DNA from: an uncultured Muribaculaceae bacterium
GTDB lineage: Bacteria > Bacteroidota > Bacteroidia > Bacteroidales > Muribaculaceae
Reading direction: 5' to 3'
Length of the DNA stretch: 62,477 nucleotides
Assembly: GCA_947627615.1 (NCBI GenBank)
Contig: CANQWS010000017.1
Coordinates: 1-62,477, forward strand
Shown: positions 8,413 through 17,796 of the stretch, piece after piece
Layout: each line of letters opens with the position of its first letter
Numbering within the stretch: position 1 is the stretch's first letter
Notes under the pieces: generated by a model
Seen by the model: the letters and a program-made list of their open reading frames with translations, nothing else
The model's database searches: none
What the model was told of the DNA's origin: nothing
Translations under genes and position numbers: made by a program

Positions 8413-10262
8413 AACCGTCAAAGCGCAGAATAGAATTGCTTTCACCGGCAAAGAACGCCGACATTGCCATCGAAGCCCTGCGTCATGGCGCCGATGCGGT
8501 GTATCTGGGTGCGCCGTCACACGGGGCCAGAAAAGCCGCGGCAAACAGCATTGCCGACATAGCCCGCGTCATAGACTACGCTCACCGCTTCAGAGCCAGA
8601 GTCTATGTCACACTCAACACTCTTGTCTATTCCGATGAGATCTCGGCGGTGGAACGGCTCATCGGCGAACTCTACCGTATAGGCACCGACGCGCTGATTA
8701 TCCAGGACATGGGCATTCTGCGCATGGACATTCCGCCCATTGCCCTCCACGCCTCAACCCAGACCGACATCCGCACGCCCCGCAAAGCCCTGTTCATGGC
8801 TCAGGCCGGTTTCTCGCAGCTGGTACTCCCACGCGAAATGACGCTCGATGAAATGAAAGCCGTACGCGATGCCGTTCCTGCCGACGTGAGCCTCGAAGCC
8901 TTTGTCCACGGGGCATTGTGCGTCAGCTACAGCGGTGACTGCCAGGCCGGATTCGTCACCGCGGGACGCAGCGCCAACCGCGGGGAGTGTCCGCAGATAT
9001 GCCGTCACTGCTTCAACCTTACGGATGCGTCGGGCAACGTCATAATCCGCGACCGCCATCTTCTGTCGCTGCGTGACCTCAACCGCGCCGGATTCATTCC
9101 GCAGATGCTCGAGGCCGGAATAGACTCCTTCAAAATCGAAGGCCGCCTGAAAGATGCCGCTTACGTCAAAAACGTAACAGCCGCCTACCGCGACATTATT
9201 GACCGCGCCATAGCCGAACGGCCGGAGGAATTCGAGCGCGTCTCCATAGGAAGTTCCGCCTTAGGATTCACCCCCGACCTGAGCGAAAGTTTCAACCGCG
9301 GCTACACGTCATATTTCACCACCGGTTCGCGCCCCAAGGCGCCCATGGCCTCCATGCTGACGCCCAAATGGGCCGGGAAACCGATAGGTACCGTGATCGG
9401 CTGCTCCGGCAAAGCCATCAGAGCAAGGCTCAAAGTCCCTGTGGCCAACGGTGACGGACTCGGATATTTCACCCCCTCGGGCCGTTTCGAGGGCTTCAGG
9501 GTGAACCGCGCGGAAGGCTCCACCCTTTTCCCGGCATCGCCCCAGACACTCCGTCCGGGCACGGAACTTTACCGCAACCACAACAGCCTGTGGGACAACG
9601 CTCTGGCATCCGACACCGCCCGCCGCACCATAACCGTTGACCTCGACCTGCGCCTTACGCCATCCGGAATAGCTCTCGACATCGCCGACCGCTTCGGCAA
9701 CAGCGCTTCGGCCGCCACACAGTTGCCCCGCGAGAACGCACAGAAACCTCAGGCCGAAGCCCGCCTCGCCACACTCTCAAAACTCGGTGACACCGATTTC
9801 TCCGCCGGCGACATAAATGACTCCACGGGCCGTACTTTCATACCGCTATCACGCCTTGCAGCCCTCCGCCGTGAGGCAGCCGACGCACTCGCCGATGCCA
9901 TAGCCGCCACCCATCCCTTTGACCGCCGCCGCAAGGAGGAACCTGCCGCACAATGGCCCGAAGGCACCGGCCTATCCTATCACGACAATGTGGCCAACCC
10001 TCTTGCCGCGAAATTCTACCGCGACCACGGAGTCAGCGAAACCTCCTGCGCGCTCGAGACCTCCGCCCCGGCACCCCGCGAAACCCGCGTCATGACCACC
10101 CGCTACTGTCTGCGGCGCGAAACCGGACACTGCCTTCTCACCCCCGGCGGTCGTGACTGGCCCCGCGAACTGTATCTTGAAAGCGGCCCCGACCGTTTCC
10201 GCCTGGACTTTGACTGCCGCGCCTGCCGCATGCACCTCGTCCACCTCCCCTCAAAGCGGTAA
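8409..10262 (+). CDS. U32 family peptidase-like protein (RNA hydroxylation type)
   Basis: A 617-residue U32 protein. It opens with ELLSPAKNADIAIEALRHGADAVYLGAP and has the signature EAFVHGALCVSYSGDC followed by a cysteine cluster (CPQICRHCF). Characterised relatives with this layout, such as RlhA/YdcP and TrhP, act in 23S rRNA or tRNA hydroxylation rather than proteolysis; the C-terminal half resembles the DUF3656 region of RlhA. A role in RNA modification is an inference from family. Start by ATGA overlap with the preceding small gene. Confidence 0.85.
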   Translation: MKPSKRRIELLSPAKNADIAIEALRHGADAVYLGAPSHGARKAAANSIADIARVIDYAHRFRARVYVTLNTLVYSDEISAVERLIGELYRIGTDALIIQDMGILRMDIPPIALHASTQTDIRTPRKALFMAQAGFSQLVLPREMTLDEMKAVRDAVPADVSLEAFVHGALCVSYSGDCQAGFVTAGRSANRGECPQICRHCFNLTDASGNVIIRDRHLLSLRDLNRAGFIPQMLEAGIDSFKIEGRLKDAAYVKNVTAAYRDIIDRAIAERPEEFERVSIGSSALGFTPDLSESFNRGYTSYFTTGSRPKAPMASMLTPKWAGKPIGTVIGCSGKAIRARLKVPVANGDGLGYFTPSGRFEGFRVNRAEGSTLFPASPQTLRPGTELYRNHNSLWDNALASDTARRTITVDLDLRLTPSGIALDIADRFGNSASAATQLPRENAQKPQAEARLATLSKLGDTDFSAGDINDSTGRTFIPLSRLAALRREAADALADAIAATHPFDRRRKEEPAAQWPEGTGLSYHDNVANPLAAKFYRDHGVSETSCALETSAPAPRETRVMTTRYCLRRETGHCLLTPGGRDWPRELYLESGPDRFRLDFDCRACRMHLVHLPSKR

Positions 10263-10288
10263 CGCAGGCAAAAGGCGGTGAATGTTTT

Positions 10289-10320
10289 TTTGCAAATCTG
10301 CACTCTTTTGACTACATTTG
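10289..10320 (+). promoter_or_regulatory. galE promoter
   Basis: TTTG at 10289-10292 and TACATTTG at 10313-10320 are separated by exactly 20 nt, an ideal Bacteroidetes -33/-7 pair. The galE ATG lies 45 nt downstream. Confidence 0.7.
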
Positions 10321-10364
10321 CAGTAATGAACTCTTTGCCTTGAATTATCATAAATCTCATAACA

Positions 10365-11402
10365 ATGAAAAAAGATAGAATTCTTGTAACAGGCGGCACA
10401 GGCTATATTGGCTCCCACACTGTAGTAGAACTGCAAAACGCAGGTTATCCGGTAGTTATAATCGACAATCTGTCGAACTCCAATATCGATGTCCTTGACG
10501 GCATTGAACGCATCACGGGCATCCGTCCGGACTTCGTTGAAGCGGACTGCACCGATTTCAACGCCCTCAGCAAACTGTTTGCCGATTATCCCGACATTCG
10601 CGGCATCATCAACTTCGCCGCCTCCAAAGCCGTCGGCGAATCTGTTCAGAAACCTATCCTCTATTACCGCAACAACCTCAACACCCTGCTCAACCTGCTT
10701 GACCTCATGGGTCCCCACGGAGTCAAGGGCATAGTGTTCTCTTCATCCTGCACAGTCTACGGCGAACCCGACGTGAACCCCGTGACCGAGCAGTCACCCA
10801 TCAAGAAGGCCACTTCGCCTTACGGCAACACCAAGCAGATTTCCGAGGAAATCATCACTGACGTCATCAACTCCGGCGCGCCCTTCAAGAGTGTGATTCT
10901 CCGCTACTTCAATCCCGTAGGCGCGCATCCCAGCGCCGAAATCGGCGAACTCCCCAACGGAGTGCCCCAGAACCTCATCCCCTACCTGACACAGACAGCG
11001 ATGGGCATCCGCAAGGAACTGAGCGTGTTCGGCGACGATTACAACACCCCCGACGGTTCCTGCATCCGTGACTACATCAACGTGGTTGACCTCGCCAAGG
11101 CCCACGTGATTGCCGTTGAACGCATGCTTGAGGATAAGTCCGAGGACAAAATCGAGATTTTCAACCTCGGCACAGGCCGCGGAACCTCGGTGCTCGAACT
11201 GATCAACACTTTCGAATCGGCAACCGGAGTGAAAGTGCCCCACAAGATTGTGGGACGACGCGAAGGCGACATCGAGAAGGTATGGGCCGACCCCACCTAC
11301 GCCAACGAGGTTCTCGGATGGGTAGCCGATTCCACCCTCGAGGACACCATGCGCTCCGCATGGGCATGGCAGTGCAAGCTCCGCGAACGCGGAATCATGT
11401 GA
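10365..11402 (+). CDS. galE: UDP-glucose 4-epimerase
   Basis: Cytosolic short-chain dehydrogenase-type enzyme interconverting UDP-glucose and UDP-galactose, for the Leloir pathway and surface glycans. The NAD-binding motif TGGTGYIGSH is at the N-terminus. The catalytic triad region has FSSSCTVYG (Ser) and SPYGNTKQ (Tyr and Lys). Length is 345 residues, normal for the family. It has its own promoter and is followed after 38 nt by the DUF4105 gene. Confidence 0.96.
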   Translation: MKKDRILVTGGTGYIGSHTVVELQNAGYPVVIIDNLSNSNIDVLDGIERITGIRPDFVEADCTDFNALSKLFADYPDIRGIINFAASKAVGESVQKPILYYRNNLNTLLNLLDLMGPHGVKGIVFSSSCTVYGEPDVNPVTEQSPIKKATSPYGNTKQISEEIITDVINSGAPFKSVILRYFNPVGAHPSAEIGELPNGVPQNLIPYLTQTAMGIRKELSVFGDDYNTPDGSCIRDYINVVDLAKAHVIAVERMLEDKSEDKIEIFNLGTGRGTSVLELINTFESATGVKVPHKIVGRREGDIEKVWADPTYANEVLGWVADSTLEDTMRSAWAWQCKLRERGIM

Positions 11403-11440
11403 TTGCCGGCCGCCTCACTCCCATTTCTTCACTGACTCTG

Positions 11441-12643
11441 ATGTTTAAATCATACTGCTTGACTCTCATATTCGCCTTGGCTGTCTGTCTGACAGCCAAG
11501 GCTCAACTTTCATTACCGGACTCCTGTCACGGCTCCGGTCCGACGGTCAGTCTGCTGACGGCCGATCCCGGTCCGGAAATCTATCAGCTTGAAGGACACT
11601 CGGGTCTCCGCATCCGTACTGACAGTCTCGACATAGTGGCCAACTGGGGCCTCTTTGACTTCTCTTCGCCCAATTTCGTGTACCGTTTCGTCAAGGGCGA
11701 GACCGATTACTGTCTGGGCATAACCGATTTCAACGATTTCATTTACCAGTACATGGTCAGGGGGCGCCGGGTGACCGAACAGACCCTCAACCTGACCCGC
11801 GGGCAGTCGCTCAGACTCATTGAGCTGGTTCTGACTGCGGCCCGGCCTGAAAACCGCACCTACCGCTACAACTACGTACTTGACAATTGCGCCACGCGTC
11901 CGCTCCGGTTCATAGAAATGGCCACGGGCGATTCCGTACGGTTCGACAGCAAGGCGCAGATAACCGAGGGAACGACCACTTTCCGCAACGTCATGCGGCG
12001 TTTCCATGCCAATTATCCGTGGTATCAGTTCGGAATTGACCTGGCCCTCGGCTCGGGGATAGACTATCCCATCACCGCCAGAGAAGCCGCGTTCGCTCCG
12101 GTGGTCCTCGAAGACCTCGCCTCGTCGGCCACCATCGGCGATTCAATCCCGCTGGTAACCTCCACCCGAATCCTGTCGCCCGGACCTGAAGACGGTCCCA
12201 TCCTGCCCCCCACGCCGTGGTACCTGACGCCTATGGCCGCAATGCTGCTGCTGTTGAGCCTTTCAATAGTCTATTACGTCACCGCCGTGAGCCGGCACAG
12301 GCTCTACCGCGGATGGCAGGCCCTCTTTTTCAGTGTGGCCGGACTGGCCGGATGCATAGTGGCATTCCTTGTGTGTATATCCACCCATGAGGCCACCTCG
12401 CCCAACTGGATAATACTGTGGCTCAACCCGCTGTGTCTGCTGGTGCCGCTTCTTGTATTCTGGCGCAAAGCGCTGAAGGCGGTGCGGATCTATATGATTG
12501 TCAACATTACCATGATTATTCTCTACGGCATAACCTGCGGCTTCGGAACCCAGAGCATAAATCTGGCATTCCTGCCCATGGCGCTTGCCGACATCATAAT
12601 GTCTATCACTTATTTAAGACTCACTCGTGAAAATACTGACTGA
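11441..12643 (+). CDS. DUF4105 (Lnb N-terminal domain) membrane protein
   Basis: A 400-residue protein with a signal peptide (FALAVCLTAKAQ), a periplasmic domain matching DUF4105 (QLEGHSGLRIR, FVKGETDYCLG, NYVLDNCATRPLRF), and about four membrane helices in the last 150 residues. The conserved His and the DNCATR Cys could form an active site, but no reaction is established. The in-frame upstream extension overlapping galE lacks signal-peptide character, so ATG 11441 was chosen. Its 3' end overlaps the next gene by 17 nt. Confidence 0.85.
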   Translation: MFKSYCLTLIFALAVCLTAKAQLSLPDSCHGSGPTVSLLTADPGPEIYQLEGHSGLRIRTDSLDIVANWGLFDFSSPNFVYRFVKGETDYCLGITDFNDFIYQYMVRGRRVTEQTLNLTRGQSLRLIELVLTAARPENRTYRYNYVLDNCATRPLRFIEMATGDSVRFDSKAQITEGTTTFRNVMRRFHANYPWYQFGIDLALGSGIDYPITAREAAFAPVVLEDLASSATIGDSIPLVTSTRILSPGPEDGPILPPTPWYLTPMAAMLLLLSLSIVYYVTAVSRHRLYRGWQALFFSVAGLAGCIVAFLVCISTHEATSPNWIILWLNPLCLLVPLLVFWRKALKAVRIYMIVNITMIILYGITCGFGTQSINLAFLPMALADIIMSITYLRLTRENTD

Positions 12644-14195
12644 TCTCCGCCTGCTGTTCCTGACCGTGTCGGCCATCATTCCGGCCCTGCTGCATGGCGC
12701 CGAAGCCGGCAAGCGTCCGCCTCTGGTGACCGTTATAACCGTCGAAGGACTCTCCGGCGAATACCTGCGCCTGCTTGAACCTCTTTTCGGCCCGGGTGGA
12801 TTTCCAAGACTCGCCGACAACGGCGTTAACGTTGACCGTCTGGACTACGGTCCCGGACTCGACGCCGCGGCTGCCTCGGCCATGCTTTTCACCGGAGCGG
12901 CACCAATGGTCAACGGCATACCCTCGGCCAAAATCTACGACACTACCACCAAACTGCCCCGTTCACCCCTGCATGATCCATCGACCATAGGCAACTTCAC
13001 CGACGAGACCTTTTCGCCTAAAGCGCTGAAAGTCTCCACGCTGGCCGACGAGCTGCGCATTGACACCGACGGACACGGAAGGGCCTACGCCGTGGCACCA
13101 TACAGCCATGAAGCCCTGGCAGGAGCCGGACATGCCGGAAACGGAGCCTACTGGATTAACGACATGACCGCCAACTGGGCGTCGTCGGCCTACTACAAGG
13201 AGATGCCTCTGGCCATCAAGAACCGCAACTACAGCAACAGCCTCGCCTCGCGCCTCGACACCATGCGGTGGACTCCGCTCCTGAATCTGAGCCTCTACCC
13301 CGGTCTCACCATGGACGAATTCATCACCCCGTTCAAAAACACCTATCCGCGCAAAGACATGCAGCGCGTCCGCAGATTCCTCACCTCGCCCAAAGCCAAC
13401 ACCGAAGTCACCGACGTGGCCATTGACCTTGTCAACGAGCTGCAGCTCGGACGGAGCGGCCACACTGACCTGCTCACCGTGAGCTACACCGTGCCATCCG
13501 ACGGTTCAAGAGCCGAAATCATTGACAGTTACGTAAGACTCGACCGTGACCTCGCGCGCCTGCTTGCCGCGCTTGACAAGGCCTCGGGCCCGGGACAGAC
13601 CACGGTGCTTCTCGCCGGTCTGCCTACGGTCAACGGCTCGTCGCCCGACGACAAGAAATGGAACATCCCCTCGGGCCTCTATTCCGTCAAGCGGGCGGTG
13701 TCGCTTCTCAGCATCCAGCTGATGGCCGTGCACGGAAACGGTGACTGGATTCTCGGATACCATGACCGGAATTTCTTCCTGAACCGGCAGCTCATAAAGG
13801 ACCGCGGCCTCAGCCTTCAGGACTTCCGCTCTGAAGTGGCTGACTTCCTCGGCCGCATGGCCGGAATCTCCAACGTCGTCACCATTGATGACATCATTGC
13901 ATCGCGTGCCGGCGAGAACCCTGCGGCGCTCAAACGCAACACCTCGCTGAGCCATGCCGGCGATGTGATAATAGAAGTGAGCCCCGGATGGCAGATCGTT
14001 GACGACGGTTCCGGAAAAGCATCCGGAGTCCAGCGCCACACGGCCGTCGACATACCGGCATTCTTCATCGCGCCCGGCCTCAGGCAGAAAAACGTTCCGG
14101 GAACAGTCGACGCCCGGGCGCTTGTTACCACCCTCTCGCGCATTCTCAACCTGCGGGCTCCCAACGGAGCCTCCGTCCCCTCAATCAGTCTGTAA
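12627..14195 (+). CDS. Alkaline-phosphatase-superfamily (PafA-like) protein lacking metal ligands
   Basis: A 522-residue exported protein (signal peptide ending LLHGAEAG) that follows PafA-type phosphatases along its length: RPPLVTVITVEGL, FTGAAPMVNGI, IIDSYVRLDRDLARLL. Catalytic positions appear lost. The first zinc Asp (VVDQM in PafA) is Glu in TVEGL. No Thr or Ser sits at the nucleophile site, which reads GLDAAAASAM. STDYVGH is replaced by TVPSDGS, and SADHG by LAGLP. It is therefore probably a pseudoenzyme with a binding or scaffold role. It overlaps the DUF4105 gene and is 6 nt from the sulfatase. Confidence 0.75.
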   Translation: MKILTDLRLLFLTVSAIIPALLHGAEAGKRPPLVTVITVEGLSGEYLRLLEPLFGPGGFPRLADNGVNVDRLDYGPGLDAAAASAMLFTGAAPMVNGIPSAKIYDTTTKLPRSPLHDPSTIGNFTDETFSPKALKVSTLADELRIDTDGHGRAYAVAPYSHEALAGAGHAGNGAYWINDMTANWASSAYYKEMPLAIKNRNYSNSLASRLDTMRWTPLLNLSLYPGLTMDEFITPFKNTYPRKDMQRVRRFLTSPKANTEVTDVAIDLVNELQLGRSGHTDLLTVSYTVPSDGSRAEIIDSYVRLDRDLARLLAALDKASGPGQTTVLLAGLPTVNGSSPDDKKWNIPSGLYSVKRAVSLLSIQLMAVHGNGDWILGYHDRNFFLNRQLIKDRGLSLQDFRSEVADFLGRMAGISNVVTIDDIIASRAGENPAALKRNTSLSHAGDVIIEVSPGWQIVDDGSGKASGVQRHTAVDIPAFFIAPGLRQKNVPGTVDARALVTTLSRILNLRAPNGASVPSISL

Positions 14196-14201
14196 ACCGT
14201 C

Positions 14202-15740
14202 ATGAGCCACGCCACTGCTGAAAAATTAGCTCTGCTCGTAGGAGCCTCGTCCACAATTATCGGCTTTCAAGCCTTTGCCGCCGGAAAAACCGGGAAGCCC
14301 AACATAATCTACATCATGTGTGACGACATGGGCTACGGCGACCTCGGCTGCTACGGACAGCCCTACATATCCACTCCACGCATTGACTCACTTGCCCGTG
14401 AAGGCATGCGCTTCACCCAGGCCTATTCCGGAAGCCCTGTAAGCGCCCCGTCAAGAGCCTCTTTCATGACCGGACAGCATTCCGGCCATTGCGAAGTGCG
14501 CGGCAACAAGGAGTACTGGCGGAATGCTCCCGAGGTGACCTACGGCATCAACCGTGACTATGCCGTGGCCGGACAGCACCCCTACGACACAGCCCACATA
14601 ATCCTGCCGGAACTTCTCAAAGCCCACGGCTACACCACCGGCATGTTCGGAAAATGGGCCGGCGGCTACGAAGGCTCCGTCTCGGTGCCGGAGACACGCG
14701 GCATAGACGAATTCTACGGTTACATCTGTCAGTTTCAGGCCCATCTGTACTATCCCAACTTCCTCAACCGTTACAGTCCGCGGCTGGGCGACACGGCGAC
14801 GGTGCGGGTGGTCATGGACCAAAACATACGGTATCCCATGTTCGGACCCGATTACCGCAAACGCACGCAGTACTCGGCCGACATGATTCACCGTCAGGCC
14901 ATGGAATGGCTTGACCGTCAGCAGCCCGACAGACCGTTCTTCGGAATCCTCACCTACACCCTGCCCCATGCCGAACTGTACCAGCCCGAGGACTCGCTGC
15001 TCGCCGGCTATATTGACAAGTTCAGCAACGATCCCCCATGGCCGGGTCAGGAAGGGTCGCGCTACAACGCCACCACCCACACCCATGCCCAGTTCGCGGC
15101 AATGATTTCGCGTCTGGACGCATACGTGGGCCAGGTGCTTGACAAGCTTGACGAGAAAGGGCTGGCCGACAATACAATCGTGATTTTCACCAGTGACAAC
15201 GGCCCTCATGAGGAAGGCGGTGCCGATCCGCAATTCTTTGGCCGCGACGGCAAGCTGCGCGGAATCAAGCGCCAGATTCACGAGGGAGGCATCCGTGTGC
15301 CGTTCATAGTGCGCTGGCCCGGCAAAGTGGCCGCAGGATCCGTCCAGGACATGCCCGTGGCGTTCTACGACATAATGCCCACATTCGCCGACCTCGCCGG
15401 TATAACCGATTTCCCGGAGGCCTATTCCAATCCGGCGCTGAAACCTGACTGGTTCGACGGCATATCGTTCGCGCCCGCCCTGCTCGGCCGCAAGCAGGAA
15501 AAGGTCCATGACTTCCTCTACTGGGAGTTCAACGAGACGGACCAGATAGGAGTCCGACAGGGACCGTGGAAACTTATCGTGAAGAAAGGCAAGCCCCATC
15601 TCTACAATCTCGACTGTGACATCCACGAGGACACTGACCTCGCGCCTTACTACCCCGACAGGGTGAAATCCATGATTGACATCATCTACCGCGAGCATAC
15701 TCCATCGCCTCATTTCCATGTGACACTCCCCTCCCGCTGA
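14202..15740 (+). CDS. S-type sulfatase (S1 family)
   Basis: A 512-residue exported sulfatase. The motif SAPSRASFMTG places the formylglycine precursor at Ser81, so it needs a radical-SAM maturase (anSME), which is not in this window. Metal ligands are visible in MCDDMGYGD near the N-terminus and FTSDNGPHEEGG in the middle. The substrate is probably a sulfated host glycan or mucin sugar, which the sequence alone cannot fix. Just 6 nt separate it from the pseudo-phosphatase. Confidence 0.93.
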   Translation: MSHATAEKLALLVGASSTIIGFQAFAAGKTGKPNIIYIMCDDMGYGDLGCYGQPYISTPRIDSLAREGMRFTQAYSGSPVSAPSRASFMTGQHSGHCEVRGNKEYWRNAPEVTYGINRDYAVAGQHPYDTAHIILPELLKAHGYTTGMFGKWAGGYEGSVSVPETRGIDEFYGYICQFQAHLYYPNFLNRYSPRLGDTATVRVVMDQNIRYPMFGPDYRKRTQYSADMIHRQAMEWLDRQQPDRPFFGILTYTLPHAELYQPEDSLLAGYIDKFSNDPPWPGQEGSRYNATTHTHAQFAAMISRLDAYVGQVLDKLDEKGLADNTIVIFTSDNGPHEEGGADPQFFGRDGKLRGIKRQIHEGGIRVPFIVRWPGKVAAGSVQDMPVAFYDIMPTFADLAGITDFPEAYSNPALKPDWFDGISFAPALLGRKQEKVHDFLYWEFNETDQIGVRQGPWKLIVKKGKPHLYNLDCDIHEDTDLAPYYPDRVKSMIDIIYREHTPSPHFHVTLPSR

Positions 15741-16048
15741 GACCGCGGAATCCGGCAAGCCGAATGCAAGCCGGAGGGCCGTGATTTCATGTCAATTCCC
15801 GACCCAGCGATTGCATTTTGACAAAATTTTAGGATTTATTCACTGGCCGTGAGAACAGAATGCCGATTTTTTTTGCTAAATTTGCGGAAATGCTGAAATA
15901 GTGCATTTTTCATCGTCCGTGCCGCCGCTCTCCTTAAAGGCGGGATTGCGCGACGGTTTCACAGGGTCCGGGCCATGCATCAGTCTATGGCATTGATTCC
16001 GTGGCTACAGGGGCCCGCCTCAGAGCGAAAATAAAAAAAACGACATAA
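15741..16048 (+). other. Intergenic region with recJ promoter and long leader
   Basis: This 308-nt gap holds no gene that I can see. TAAATTTG at 15877-15884 is a good -7 box, giving a leader of about 160 nt before recJ. Within the leader AGGCGGG (15938-15944) can pair with CCCGCCT (16014-16020), closing a region with smaller hairpins. No known riboswitch class was recognised. Confidence 0.45.
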
Positions 16049-17776
16049 ATGACAAGCAAATGGAATTATGCACCCCTCACATACGAAGAGCAAAAATCCG
16101 AGTCACAGTTAGCTAAGGAATTCGCTGACTGCCCGCCTATCAGCCAGTTGCTGGTTGAACGCGGCATTACGTCGCTTGAGGAAGCTGAAAAGTTTTTCCA
16201 CCCTTCGCTCAAGGATTTATACGACCCGTTTTTGATGCCCGACATGGACAAGGCCGTCGGGCGGCTCAACAAAGCTATGGGAAGGAAGGAACGCATCATG
16301 GTGTTCGGCGACTATGATGTGGACGGCACCACAGCGGTGGCTCTGGTGTTCAAATACCTGCGCCAGTATTATTCTAACATTGACTATTACATACCCACCC
16401 GCTACGACGAAGGCTACGGTGTGTCGATGCGGAGCATCGACATGGCCGCCGAGCAGGGGGTGAAGCTCATCATTGTCCTTGACTGTGGAATCAAGGCCAA
16501 CGAGGAAATAGCCTACGCCAAGAGCCTCGGCATTGACTTCATTATCTGCGACCACCATGTGGCCGACGACGAACTGCCGCCGGCCACGGCCATCCTCAAT
16601 CCCAAACTCGAGGGAAGCACCTACCCGTGCCCCCACCTGTCGGGTTGCGGAGTAGGGTTCAAATTCATGCAGGGATTCGCCAAAAGCAACGGCATCCCCA
16701 TGAACGACCTTGAAGGCATGCTTGATCTCGTAGCGGTCAGCATAGCCGCCGACATTGTCCCTATGGTCGACGAGAACCGCATCATGGCCTATCACGGACT
16801 GCGGCGCCTCAACTCCAACCCCAACATGGGGCTTAGAGCCATAATTCGCATCTGCGGGCTTTCCAACCGCGAAATCACCATCAGCGACGTGATTTTCAAG
16901 ATTGGGCCCCGCATCAACGCATCGGGCCGCATGCAGAGCGGAGCCGAGGCCGTGGAGCTTCTCGTGGCCCGCGACGTGGCCGACGCCTACGAGAAAGGCA
17001 AGGCCATTGACCAGTACAACAAGGACCGCAAGGAACTGGACAAACGCATCACCGAGGAAGCCAACGCCATTCTGGAGAAACATGACGAGCTGCACTCTGA
17101 CCGCAAATCCATAGTGATCTACAACAAGGACTGGCACAAGGGCATCATAGGCATTGTGGCCTCACGACTGACGGAGCTGTATTACAAGCCGTCGGTAGTG
17201 CTGACGCTCGCCAACGGCCTCGCCACAGGGTCAAGCCGTTCCGTGCAGGGGTTCGACATATACAAGGCCGTGGATTCCACCCGTGACCTTCTCGAGAACT
17301 TCGGCGGCCACCCCTACGCCGTAGGGCTATCCCTCAAGGAAGAGAACATCCCGGAATTCATCAGCCGGTTCGAGAGCTATGTGGCGGCCAACATCCGGCC
17401 CAACCAGCTTGAGCCGCAGCTCGACATCGACGCCTACATAACATTCTCCGAGATAACCCCCACGTTCATCAACACCCTCCGGCGTTTCAACCCCTTCGGT
17501 CCGGGCAACAACAAGCCCGTGTTCTGCACCCACGGCGTCATGGACTTCGGCACCAGCAAACTCGTGGGCAAGAATCTGGAGCATATCAAGTTCGAACTTG
17601 TGGACGACACCTCCGGCAAAGTGTTCAACGGCATAGCGTTCAACATGGCCGAGCATTTCCCCTACATCCATTCGCAGAAGCCATTTGACATCTGCTATAC
17701 CATCGAGGACAACAAGCACCAGAGCGCCACATCGTCGATTCAGCTGCTCATCAAAAGCATACGCCCGCGCAAATAG
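16049..17776 (+). CDS. recJ: Single-stranded-DNA-specific exonuclease RecJ
   Basis: 5'-3' exonuclease on single-stranded DNA used in recombination and repair. The DHH-family motifs are present: DYDVDG at residues 88-93 and CDHHVAD near 168. The DHHA1 domain with GGHPYAVGLS lies near residue 418, followed by the OB-fold region. Length 575 is normal. It is followed after 20 nt by recQ, its functional partner in the RecF-type pathway, so an operon is likely. Confidence 0.97.
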   Translation: MTSKWNYAPLTYEEQKSESQLAKEFADCPPISQLLVERGITSLEEAEKFFHPSLKDLYDPFLMPDMDKAVGRLNKAMGRKERIMVFGDYDVDGTTAVALVFKYLRQYYSNIDYYIPTRYDEGYGVSMRSIDMAAEQGVKLIIVLDCGIKANEEIAYAKSLGIDFIICDHHVADDELPPATAILNPKLEGSTYPCPHLSGCGVGFKFMQGFAKSNGIPMNDLEGMLDLVAVSIAADIVPMVDENRIMAYHGLRRLNSNPNMGLRAIIRICGLSNREITISDVIFKIGPRINASGRMQSGAEAVELLVARDVADAYEKGKAIDQYNKDRKELDKRITEEANAILEKHDELHSDRKSIVIYNKDWHKGIIGIVASRLTELYYKPSVVLTLANGLATGSSRSVQGFDIYKAVDSTRDLLENFGGHPYAVGLSLKEENIPEFISRFESYVAANIRPNQLEPQLDIDAYITFSEITPTFINTLRRFNPFGPGNNKPVFCTHGVMDFGTSKLVGKNLEHIKFELVDDTSGKVFNGIAFNMAEHFPYIHSQKPFDICYTIEDNKHQSATSSIQLLIKSIRPRK

Positions 17777-17796
17777 ACCGCTCCCCGTCACAGCCT

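Noticed and set aside
14451-15758. A 435-codon minus-strand frame opposite the sulfatase
   Set aside because: The plus-strand sulfatase is unambiguous; long antisense frames are common in this GC-rich coding DNA.
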